In this document: piece after piece, positions 1 through 9,214 of the stretch | How positions within the stretch are numbered: position 1 is the first letter of the stretch | Layout of the letters: each line of letters starts with the position of its first letter | Assembly: GCA_033725935.1 (NCBI GenBank) | Contig: MU867070.1 | Coordinates: 558,001 to 622,000 of the forward strand | Direction of reading: 5' to 3' | From: Cladorrhinum sp. PSN259 | Lineage: Eukaryota; Ascomycota; Sordariomycetes; Sordariales; Podosporaceae | DNA: 64,000 nt | Notes under the pieces: model-generated | Seen by the model: the letters and a program-made list of their open reading frames with translations, nothing else | Told to the model about the DNA's origin: nothing | Databases searched by the model: none | Made by a program: the position numbers and the translations under genes

Positions 1-387
1 TGGTCCCGGAAGGATAGCGGCAATGACCTTTAGCTTTTCGGTTCCCTGCAAAAGCGCCTGGGAGAAGGAGACGGATTCATGTTGGTTGGAGGCGCCGTAC
101 GAAGCCGTGAACCGAATCTGGGTCAGGGCGTACTCGAATCCCGCCTTCTCGGCCGTTTGGGCGTACTGAAGATTGGACTTGAGATCCCAGCTTGTCTTTT
201 GTGGGATCTTGCTAACAACCAGACCGCCGGATACGTTGGGAACCCAGTAACTATTTCAAGTGGAGATGGACATGTTAGTGCCACGATCATTCTTCGCGAA
301 AAAAAGGGGCTAAAGTCCTCGGAACAGCAAAACATACGCAAAGAGGAGCCTCTCAGGGTCGCTGTTCAGTTGTGATGCGTCGGCCAT
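1..387 (-). CDS. SfnG-like FMNH2-dependent sulfone monooxygenase, N-terminal part (runs off left edge)
   Basis: Only the first 100 residues are in the window. The start is the ATG at 387. Exon 1 is 338-387, an 87-nt GT-AG intron (GTATGT donor, AATAG acceptor) follows, and exon 2 runs from 250 off the edge. The start FAYWVPNVSGGLVVSKIPQ and the segment EKAGFEYALTQIRFTASYG match the N-terminus of the luciferase-like SfnG / SsuD-type monooxygenases, which use reduced FMN and oxygen to cleave C-S bonds of dimethyl sulfone or alkanesulfonates. Family recognition rests on the N-terminus only. The exact substrate cannot be read. It is divergent from the DszC-like gene at 1477, which suggests shared regulation. 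A separate flavin reductase would be needed and none is seen. Confidence 0.8.
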
Positions 388-1476
388 TGTGTTCTAAGGG
401 AAGATGCCGGCTAGACTAAAGATGGTTCGCTCCCGTAAGATCGGTTTCTGTCGGAAGGTATTCGAGATAAAGTATAGATCTACCTAAAAAAGACACCGTC
501 TCAATCACGCAACAGACATGGTCGACGACGACATCGACAGGATATTTTATACCAAAACAACAGTCTTCCCATTTTGGTTCTTCTTCTTTCGAGTTACGTA
601 CAGCGAAGTCGGGGGCTTGGTACTTGGCTTGTGGTCGATGTTGTCATCCTCTAGCGTGATGATGCCACCCACACCATAGCATCGTCGCCCCGTGTGGCCA
701 ACGGAGATCGGCTCGGCTTGGCGTGGGAAAGCGGATACTACTGCACTTAAACAACCAGATGGAGTAATATCACGCAATTCGACGGCGGATCTCAGGCATC
801 ATCCTCAGCCCTGTGCCATTCGAGGAGGACTCTCGGGGTTCGGGATGTGCCGTGAGGGAGGCCATTTGGTGTGGATTTCGAAGAGTTGTCATCGCAATGG
901 TGCCCCCGAATATGGATTTCTCCCCGCACGAGACTGCATGAGTGTCGATCTGTTATGAAGAGATGCGTGTGCTCATTCTTGGTGCATCTGGCGCAATCTA
1001 CAAGTTGGGCCAATGATGCGGGACTAGAGAACCTTGCTAGACCGAGTGGCCTCATGATGGGCTCGCAGGCTAAGTCACACGTGGTGGACTAGAGAAAGAT
1101 ATCTCTCCCGAGAGAGTTCTAGCCACTGTTTTTGTCAACTGAGACATGCATAACCGACCTGTCGGATCGATGGTACAAACGAGTGTCGGGAGAGATGCAC
1201 GGATCCCATGCGTCCCTGGTACTGGCGAAATCTGTGAGGCTTGATGCGTGATCCAGATGAGCGAGTTGGATTGTGTTTGAGGCACTTGGACGGGGATTGA
1301 TGGCGGCAGTGAGGGCGGCAAGCTCGGAAGGCGTACAATTGGTGTTGAGTTGCTAGTTCTATAAGACGTGCGTAGCCCTGGCATCTAATGAATCTCAAAT
1401 GCAATCATCTCGAATCTCAACCTGGGTTACTGGACCACTCTGATACCCTTTTTCTCTTGTCGAACGCAACCACACG
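388..1476. other. Divergent intergenic region between SfnG-like and DszC-like genes
   Basis: About 1.1 kb lies between two divergent start codons, so it should hold both promoters. Several short open frames occur on both strands, but none shows a recognisable domain or convincing splice structure. I see no RNA gene or repeat. Confidence 0.6.
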
Positions 1477-2856
1477 ATGGTATCCAACGCCGTTGTTCCC
1501 CAAGCCCCTTCGGCCTCAGATCCCGCAGTCTACCAAGAATACGAATCAAAATGGGCCACATATCCCACCGACGCCCAAGGATGGCTTCAAAGAGCCAAAG
1601 AAGTCGCCGAGGTCCTCTCAGTCGACGCCACAACCCGTGAGAAGGCGAACAGATCTCCTCGCGCAGAGATCGCCCTCCTCAAGCACTCCGGGCTCCTCAA
1701 ACTGCTCGGACCCAAGAAGTACGGCGGCGGCGAGCAACCATGGAGCATCGGCTACAAGGCGATCCGCGAGGTAGCAAAAGGTGACGGCTCAATCGGCATG
1801 CTGCTAGGCTACCACCTCCTCTGGTCTCGGACCGCCCACGTCGTGGGCAACGACGAACAGGCCGAGCGCTTCCAGGAGCTCATCATCACCAACAACTACT
1901 ACGTCGGCGGCGCCGTCAACCCCCGCGACAACGACCTCAAGATCACCTACGATGACGATCGGATTACCTTCAACGGCTTCAAGAACTTCACCACGGGGGC
2001 TGCCGTCTCTGACCTTATCGTTCTTGAAGGCGCCATCCACGACAGACCAGAGGAGCACATCTTCGCCATCGTTCCCACCGTCCAGGCCGGCATCACCTTC
2101 AACTACAACTGGGATAACATCGGTCTCCGACTGACCGAGTCAGGCAGCGGCAAGATCGAGAACGTCTCTGCCCCCTGGGCTGATGCGCTGGGCTGGGACG
2201 CGGCCACCAAGAAGCCCGACCCGGCCGTTTTGGGTATCCCTTTTCCTTCTCTCCTTTTGCCTACCATCCAGCTGGTCTTTGGCAACTTTTATCTCGGTAT
2301 CGCCATTGGCGCTCTTGAGTTTGCAAAGAAGTACACAACCACCAGCACGCGTGCTTGGCCATTTGGTGGAGATGTGAGTTTTTTTTTTGTTCTTTTTCCC
2401 TTGAAAACCCCCTTTATTCTCTTTTAGACAACAACTAACGATGCAAAACAGAACAAGGAGAAGGCAACAGACGAGTTTTATATCCTCCAAAATTACGGCA
2501 ACTGGTTCGCTCATCTCCGCGCTGCTGAGGCTCTGGCCGATAAGGCCGGGGACGAGGCGGACAGGATCTATGCTACGTACCAGAATAACCGGGCCGCTCT
2601 TACTCCTCGGGAGAGAGGTGACTGGGCTGAGTGGGTAGCCAGCGTCAAGGTCGTTACAACTGACACCGGGCTGCGCGTGACTGCCGGCGTGTTTGAGGTG
2701 ACTGGTTCAAGGGCGACGGCGGCCAAGGTTGGGCTGGACAGGTTCTTCAGGGATATCAGGACGCATACCCTGCATGATCCTGTTGCGTACAAGAATAGGG
2801 AGCTTGGCCGTTATGTGCTGTTGGATGAGATCCCGGAGCCTACTTGGTATACTTAA
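1477..2856 (+). CDS. DszC/SfnC-like flavin monooxygenase (acyl-CoA dehydrogenase fold)
   Basis: Two exons, 1477-2373 and 2452-2856, joined in phase 0 across a 78-nt intron with GTGAGT donor, give 433 residues, the usual length for this family. The fold is that of acyl-CoA dehydrogenases. The segment GDGSIGMLLGYHLLWSRT (about residues 98-115) and the C-terminal motif RTHTLHDPVAYKNRELG (about 402-418) are characteristic of DszC/TdsC-type desulfurisation monooxygenases and the related SfnB/SfnC proteins rather than of true acyl-CoA dehydrogenases. DszC enzymes use FMNH2 and oxygen for S-oxidation of dibenzothiophene; SfnB/C proteins belong to bacterial sulfone utilisation. The neighbour at 387 is an SfnG-like enzyme read divergently, which supports a shared role in organosulfur use. 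The native substrate is inference. The family is mostly bacterial, so horizontal origin is possible. Confidence 0.85.
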
Positions 2857-3085
2857 GGCAGGTTAACCACAGGGGTTGTGTGGTGAGGGGGGTGACTGAA
2901 TGATACCATTGTTTTTTCGAGTTTTATGAAGAGAAAAAGAACTTGAACTTTCTTGCAGATATTGAGCTATAGTCGGACCTCAAGTTCGGACTGAAAATGT
3001 CTTGAGAAATGTGGAAAGAAACGCATGTATGAACTCTTGCCGTGACTTAGAGTGTGGACACAGTCGGTGTTGTATCCATGTATCC

Positions 3086-4844
3086 TCACGTTGGTCGACG
3101 AAAGGGATGTCCCTCGGTATTGAAAACAAAATCATAAAGGCTGATGAGATCGGGAGGCGAAAACATCAAGTAAAAGTACTTGAGCATCCCAGCGAAGAAG
3201 AAGCTCTCCATAGAGTCCGTCTTGTTCGTCTCACCCTTGGCCGTCACATCAGCAATAGCCGAATATGCGAGCCCGGTCTTTGTAGAGTTCATGATTGACT
3301 CAAACATGCCCCAGGCCACGTCTCTTAGCTCCGCGTTGCCCGTCATTCTGTATAGCAGAAACAAGCTCTCGATGGCTTCGGGCCTCAGCAGGTACTTTGG
3401 TTCGCGCGCATTGGAAAATCCCTTCTTCAGCGCCTTGTCACCTTGTTTTTGCCACTTTGCCTCATCCCACACACACTGCTCCTTTACTGAACCACAACGA
3501 ATGAGGCCAAAGGTTTCTGGCATTAAGCCTGTCGGGAAGGCGTTGTATGCCCAGGCGCAACCCCGCGCAAGGCGCTCACCAATTATCAACGTGATCTAGA
3601 ATTGTGAAGAGCTTCCCACCGAGCCCAAACATCCTACCCGCAAAGCAGGACAAGTGTTGGCTTTCGGGAACGTGGCCTATCCGGTCGGGATGTGCGTACG
3701 CATCGCCAACGAAAAGAATGTCGTGTGGGTTATCCTCGGGCGGCACCATGGGTCGGAAAACTAGGTGCTCAACCACAACCTCCATGGCTGCGCGGTACAT
3801 CTTTTCGTAGCGCGGTTCACGTCCTCCGAGCAAAATGTGCATCTTGGGCAAGTACTCGTACAGCGAGCCCGCAAGCGCGTCAAGTGTGAATCCATTCTCG
3901 TGATTCACAGTCTCCTCGCGGAAGTTTATCAGCTTCGGCCACATGCCAGACAGCCTGGAAGATGTCTGCGTGCGCTCGAGAAAGTCAGCGACTCTGCTGA
4001 TGGCGTCGTAGTACTTGCGATCTCCCGTGAGCTGCGAGAGACGCGTAAACTCGAGACTTGGGGAGGTCGGGCAAGCTGAAGGGTCGTTTGTGCCGGCAAG
4101 CTGCGCGCCCCGCTTGGCATCTTCGAAATTGAGCCAGCAGCCGGGCAGGCGGTTGGGTGTATCGAAAGCCATGTAGAGCATGTTTCCGAGCTCTGTGGCC
4201 TTGGCCAACAGTGCCTCTTGCCCACTCAGTTCGTATGCGCTGAGCAAGCCGCCGAGGTGGCGGGTGGTGGTCTCGAATAAATTCAAGCTTGTTTCGGTGG
4301 TATTTGCCCAGTCCAGTTGGGCTGCCGCTGCTGCAGCGGACAAGAATTCATCTCGAAAATCCATGATCCAGAGTGTATCAAGGGCATCGACCAACGTTGC
4401 AGCCCATCCGCCAAAGGTTGTCTTGCCTGTCCCGGTTACTGGAGCCAACTCGTCGCGCAGCCATGCGTGTGTCTTGTAGCTGTTCCAGCTGCGCTCAAAG
4501 GCACCGCGCACCGCCGCTTGTCGCATCTTGGTGGTCGCATCGTGAATGTAACCTGCGAAATAGTTTTGGACGGGAGGGAGCAATTTAGGGGCGGCGGTGG
4601 GAAGTAGATGGGTAGGGGTAACGGGATATTGTTGGTAAACCGTGTCCCAGGCGAAGCTGCTTGGTTGGAAGGGAATTTGAGGATCAATTTTTACAGGCCG
4701 CGATCGATATCCAACAGAACTTAAAGGTTGTAGGAGGAGGAGAATGAGGCAAAACACAACGACCGCGAAGAAGTACCGAACGCTGCGGGCGCTGCGGTTG
4801 CGGATCCTTGGGTCACTGGAGTTGACAATCTGAACAGATTGCAT
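3086..4844 (-). CDS. GH47 class I alpha-1,2-mannosidase, with an apparent +1 frameshift
   Basis: The first frame (3576-4844) gives a type II membrane anchor (hydrophobic run at about residues 25-41), then GH47 motifs: TLWIMDFRDEF, FTRLSQLTGDRKYYDAISR, SLYEYLPKMHILLGGREPRY and HLSCFAGRMFGLGGKLF. The second frame continues from about 3589 with IGERLARGCAWAYNAFPTGL and ends at 3086 with SPPDLISLYDFVFNTEGHPF, the typical GH47 C-terminus. The two frames meet inside the conserved HVD-IGERL junction, with one extra A in GATAATTGG near 3583-3585. I found no GT-AG pair that repairs the frame without deleting conserved residues. So this is a frameshifted gene, a pseudogene or a sequence error. An intact enzyme of about 588 residues would trim mannose from N-glycans in the ER or Golgi. 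The glycine usual in this family after CFAG is arginine here. Confidence 0.85.
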
Positions 4845-5125
4845 AGCTGAGAACTAGAGAGATCTAGGCCTCCCGTTATGATCAAGATTACTTTGTTTCG
4901 TCCATTGAAAAGGAACTCTGGCGACTTGAAGAGATCTTTTTTTTTTTTTTTTTTTTAATTTGTGCACAGACAACATTGGCAGGTCCACTTGGGAGATGAC
5001 GACGTCAACGTGCAAGATTGTTTCCTCAAAATGCATGGTGCGAAATGCACTTGTATCCCTGGGTTGTGTTACATTGTTTCCTTCGAATTGTACATTAGAC
5101 CAATCGAGAGATCACCAACACCCAA

Positions 5126-5679
5126 TTGACCGTACATTGAATTCTTGACGTGTGGGGACCACTCTTGAGGGGAGGAGATCGAGATGAGATGCTCCCGTCA
5201 TGCGGTGTTGTTCCTTTTCTTTCTCTTTCAGTCTTTTCTCAGCGGATATTTTTTTATCGATATCATCGAGTGTCATCTTCGCCCATGGTTTCGACAAGTC
5301 TATATTCCTTGATCTGCTGTCTATAAGATAGCGCCAAAGTCCTTGTTGTAAAATTCATACACGTGACACCTTCTTCATCACTCAAAAAATAAAATAAAAA
5401 GAAGAAGAAGAAGAAATGGTAAAAAGCTCGCCTGCTACCACCCCCTCGAAGTGGGGGCCACAGGCTACAAAAACCCCTAGCTTTGCTGGATGCTAGGCTC
5501 AGGGGTTTTTCCGGGCGGTCGAAGAGATGCCCGTGCCGGGAGTCGAACCCCCGACCCGGACAACTACCTTCACACCCCAATACCATTGGGCTACGGGGCC
5601 CAACCGTATTGGGGCTTCTGGTGCTAGGTTGTGTGCGGGACGTTGTATATAAAGGGCAGCCAGTTGTCCGTACATTAAA
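5126..5679. repeat. Imperfect 16-nt direct repeats flanking the Pol III-like unit
   Basis: TTGACCGTACATTGAA at 5126-5141 and TTGTCCGTACATTAAA at 5664-5679 match at 14 of 16 positions in the same orientation. They enclose about 520 bp that includes the tRNA-like unit. The length suits an aged target-site duplication of a retroposed element, but chance is not excluded. Confidence 0.35.
5469..5606 (-). ncRNA. tRNA-like Pol III unit (degenerate tRNA, SINE head or small ncRNA gene)
   Basis: On the minus strand an A box (TAGCCCAATGG, 5583-5593) is followed 33 nt later by a perfect B box (GGTTCGACTCC, 5539-5549), the spacing of a Pol III internal promoter. A TATA-like sequence (tatataaag on the plus strand, about 5645-5653) lies upstream. 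The tRNA fold is poor: only four acceptor pairs form, the T stem has mismatches and no clear anticodon arm is seen, so I do not call it a functional tRNA. Downstream is a strong hairpin (arms AAAAACCCCTAGC at 5469-5481 against GCTAG at 5492-5496 and GGGGTTTTT at 5502-5510) that ends in T5 on the minus strand, a possible Pol III terminator. A TTC/T-rich tract follows at about 5383-5416. It is either a tRNA-derived SINE or a small ncRNA gene. Confidence 0.5.
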
Positions 5680-7518
5680 ATCAGACATTTTTTACAAGTC
5701 CTGAAACCATAACTTGGGCTGCAAGAGTGACTCTTCCTCTCCCTAATTGCCCTTTCGCTAGTGATTGTTTGCAACTTTCTTACTCACCGTACTGCTGCGG
5801 TGGTTGTCGTCTCAGCTTGTGTCTTTATGAAAATCTTGTCGGCTATGACCAGAACAAAGTCGGGTAATTTGGTTGTGACTGGTGCTGTGTAAGTCTTGGG
5901 TCCTCCAAGATGCTTTTGGTAAACTCGATCAATGCGACATTCAGTAAGCTGATTAACGATACGCTCCTCAAATACAGAACAGTTTTTGGTTGTGTTTATA
6001 TTAGATTATTTTATTTGACATAGTGAAAACTCTGTCTTGTGGAAAGGCTTTCGCAATCTCCCATTCAAGCTACAAAGGACAACTCATACCGACAAACAGG
6101 GAGCCCGAGAAACTTCCAAAGAGGTGGCACTCAGAGAAGAAACCTAAGAAATACAGGGGTAGAAGAGGGTTGAGGGGTTGGAACATGAATGGGAGGAGAG
6201 CTATTGAGACCGGTAGAAAGAAGGTAACTTACGCACCTAATGAATTATCATGTTGAAAGCCTTTGCTCAAAATACTACCCGATTCTTTTCAAAAATACGT
6301 GGTAGAGAGATACCAAGCTTGTGGTCCAAAGTCTGAGAAAGTGGACCTCTCTTTTCATATTTACGATACTCCTTTCCCCTCTATAACCCTTCATGACAAT
6401 CCGTTAAGTTGTGAACCAAAGCCAATCGCACGGATCTCGGACCCTGAGTACTTTGCCTCAAACACTCATGGTGCCGAAAGTCTCGAAGTAAACACGAGTA
6501 CTCGTACATCATGTAGCACGCCAGCAGGCTCCCGCAAACCAAATCAAACCAGCCTCTTCACGCCATACCATTGGAATTAATAACCAATATATTTACCCCA
6601 CATTGTGCCTCCATGTCATCATAAAGAACATGAAACGGCACAGGTCGATGCCACTTGGCATGAGTAAGCTGCGGTCAAGGTCCTACTCTTAGTCTGAGTC
6701 CGGCACCGATTCCATTGTAGTTCGAACGGACAAGTCAAAATCCTCTGCTGGCTGCTTCCATGAGAAGATCCCACAAACCCTTTTGCGATAGAGTGCCTTC
6801 CATCTTTATCGCCGAGATCTGGATCGGGAAATTTACCAAGATCCGAAAAGTCAGAGTCCCGGTTGGCCTCGGCGAACTTTTGTCCACAAAAGGTCTCAAT
6901 GCACCGTGACGGGTGACGGATGATTACCTACGCCTCTGGCTAAGGCTCTTCTTAATTTCCCGAAATATACCGTCCCTAATTTGAACCGACAGGCTCTGCG
7001 CGTTCCCGTAAGTATCTCTGAGGAACAGTTGTGGCACAGACACACACGCAAAAAGACAGGATGATCAAGCATTGATCTCTGGGACAATATCTGCAGGTAC
7101 CAGTGTAAGACGTTGTTGCTGATTGGTCCGTTGGCTCGGGCAAAGGGGGCACAGCCCCTGAGTTATCTCGGTGCTCCAAGGGTAACCTCACCACAACTGC
7201 GCCGCATCCTAACGTATACGACAAGCACCGTCATACAGGAGTAGCATTGCAAGCATCTGTTCTCACTGTTGGAACTGAGGCCCACGTTGAGTAAGGTAGA
7301 GCCTGATTGGGAAGAACCACAGGGGTCCATGAAAGATTCAAAACTAGGAGGGTACCTCCCACGAGTGTGAGCGGACAGGTTTTCGTCCTCCTCACCTCAC
7401 TTCGTCACATATCGATCTCGATAGCTGTCTTCAGCTACAGTCATTCTTTTACCCCATCGTCCTTTTGGACAGTTACTATCGTTAAAATATCAGCTTACAC
7501 TCGTTCTTTATACTAAAA

Positions 7519-8790
7519 ATGAAAAAGTTTCTGGTTCTGGGCGCACTTCCCGTGCTGGCCTTGGCAGCCCAGTCACGCCCCTCTTACCTCTTTCGTCGAA
7601 CAGACGATAACTATGCCGAGATTGGTGACCACACATGCGAGGGATACGGCCTGCAACAATGTGGGGATGGATGCATCCCGCTCAGCTACGAATGCTGCCC
7701 GGATCTGAAGGGTGGATGTCCGGCAACCGATTACTGTTCACTCGGTGACAACGGCGACTATGGTTGCTGTGAGGATGGTGAGATGTGCTCGGGTGACGGG
7801 GGCGCCAGCACCTCTACCATCGTTGGAGAGACCGCTACTTCAACTTGGGACACTGATTACACGCCCAGTGCAAGTCCTACGGATACTGGGAGCGTAAAGC
7901 CGAGCCCAACGCCAACGCCAACGCCAACGCCCAGCGAGTCTCCTGCTGCCAGTGAGTATCCCGCTGGCACTGAGTCTCCCTCCGAGTCGCCTACAGAGAC
8001 TCCGAGCGCTAGTCCTTCCTCCGATGGGTATCCTGCTGGCACCGAGTCTCCCACTAGCACTGGAGGGTATCCTGCTGGCACCGAATCTCCCACTAGCACC
8101 GGAGGGTATCCTGCTGGCACCGAGTCTCCCACTAGCACCGGAGGCTATCCTGCTGGTACCGAGTCTCCCACTAGCACCGGAGGCTATCCTATTGGTACCG
8201 AGTCTCCCACTGATACTGGATATCCCATTGGCACCGCGTCATCCAGCGGATCTCCCGACACCATAACTCAACCAACCGGCTACCCAACCGCCTCTCCCTC
8301 CTCAGAAGAAACCGAATTCACAACCTCAACCATCTTCTCAACAACCCTAGTTACCGTCACCTCCTGCGCTCCAACAATCACCAAGTGTCCCGCGCACTCA
8401 ACCCGCGTCATCACCAAGACCATTGCCATTTCCACCACAATCTGCCCCGTCACTCCCACATCTACACCTACACCCGCTCACTCTCACTCTGAAGCTCACA
8501 CTCACAGCGGCAAGGCGCCTATAAAGCCGGCCGTTAAGCCTACTTACCTTTGTGGTAGCGAGGGTAACAAGTGTCCCAGTGGAGTGACGACCAAGACGAG
8601 ATCACTGGGAACTGGGACTATTGGGACGATTGTGCCTGCGCCCACTGGGCCGGCTGGGTATACGGGCGTTTATTACCCCCCTAGTACTACCTCGAGGGCG
8701 GCTGTCACTGGTGCTGCGGCGAGGGATGTTGGGAGTGGATTGGGGATTTTGGTTGGTGGAGTTGTTGGCGTTTTGGGGCTTTTGGTCTAA
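7519..8790 (+). CDS. Secreted, GPI-anchored cysteine- and Ser/Thr-rich repeat protein
   Basis: This single 423-residue open frame starts with a signal peptide (MKKFLVLGALPVLALAAQ). A cysteine-rich module follows at about residues 38-92 with the pattern C-x-C-x-C-x-CC-x-C-x-C-x-CC-x-C, common in fungal GPI-anchored Ser/Thr-rich surface proteins. Next is a Pro/Thr/Ser-rich stalk with a 13-residue tandem repeat, GYPAGTESPTSTG, then a region with TVTSCAPTITKCPAHS and ISTTICPV typical of fungal wall adhesins. The last 20 residues are hydrophobic (GSGLGILVGGVVGVLGLLV), as expected for a GPI-attachment signal. It should sit in the plasma membrane or wall, heavily O-glycosylated. No enzymatic domain is seen. 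Adhesin or wall structural role is inference. Confidence 0.8.
   Translation: MKKFLVLGALPVLALAAQSRPSYLFRRTDDNYAEIGDHTCEGYGLQQCGDGCIPLSYECCPDLKGGCPATDYCSLGDNGDYGCCEDGEMCSGDGGASTSTIVGETATSTWDTDYTPSASPTDTGSVKPSPTPTPTPTPSESPAASEYPAGTESPSESPTETPSASPSSDGYPAGTESPTSTGGYPAGTESPTSTGGYPAGTESPTSTGGYPAGTESPTSTGGYPIGTESPTDTGYPIGTASSSGSPDTITQPTGYPTASPSSEETEFTTSTIFSTTLVTVTSCAPTITKCPAHSTRVITKTIAISTTICPVTPTSTPTPAHSHSEAHTHSGKAPIKPAVKPTYLCGSEGNKCPSGVTTKTRSLGTGTIGTIVPAPTGPAGYTGVYYPPSTTSRAAVTGAAARDVGSGLGILVGGVVGVLGLLV
8026..8220 (+). repeat. 39-bp in-frame tandem repeat (5 units)
   Basis: Units begin at 8026, 8065, 8104, 8143 and 8182, each coding GYPAGTESPTSTG. The last has changed to GYPIGTESPTDTG, and a partial sixth copy follows. 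The units are nearly identical at DNA level, so copy number may vary between strains. Confidence 0.9.
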
Positions 8791-9214
8791 GGGAGGGATT
8801 GAGGGGTGAGGTGTGAGAAGTAATGTGTAGAAGTGGCTATTAAAGTAATATAGACGGTCGAAAGAAATTGAATGGAATTAATTCGGGTACGTCCTTGATG
8901 AAGTTCTAGGTTGTATACCTCGTGCGTTGATGTCATAAAGTGCATGTGATTGTGACAAGTGAGACGTCGCAAACAAAATCGGCTATTTGGGGTTTAGGAA
9001 CTTTAGGTGCTTTGAGCCCCCCTCGTGCCCCTCCAGACTGACCCGAGGTAGGGATCTCGAGGTGGGGTACTGTACATACAAGATCGCAAGATCGGCGGCC
9101 CGGGACAACGCGCACAGCAACTTTCGTCCGAACTCTCCATCTAGGTAGACTTGATCTCGACGTCGCCTAAGCTCTGGATTGCAGTCGCTTGAGGTTGGCG
9201 ACCCGAGCTTCACG
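8791..9214. other. Intergenic region upstream of the BBOX-like gene
   Basis: About 420 bp holds the 3' end of the GPI protein transcript and the promoter of the dioxygenase. No further gene is seen. Confidence 0.5.

Larger units (their letters stand above)
4845..7518. other. 2.7-kb intergenic region with Pol III-like unit and unassigned small frames
   Basis: This contains an A20 or longer tract near 4940-4957, the tRNA-like unit at about 5469-5606, and two unassigned plus-strand frames at 6023-6256 (77 residues, very basic) and 6263-6580 (105 residues). Neither frame shows a domain, signal peptide or splice structure I trust, so I do not call them genes. The part from 5800 to 6600 is AT-richer than the flanking genes. 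Confidence 0.5.

Noticed and set aside
3565..3660. An intron explaining the GH47 frame change
   Set aside because: The possible GT donors near the junction and the only acceptor before GLMPE are out of phase, or would delete conserved residues.
5529..5606. Functional tRNA gene
   Set aside because: A and B boxes are good but the acceptor, anticodon and T stems do not fold, so I call it tRNA-like only.
6023..6580. Two adjacent small plus-strand frames as one gene
   Set aside because: No domain, no convincing intron between them, and AT-rich composition unlike the coding genes nearby.
8026..8220. CRISPR array
   Set aside because: The repeats are directly tandem, without spacers, and in frame with a secreted protein in a eukaryotic genome.
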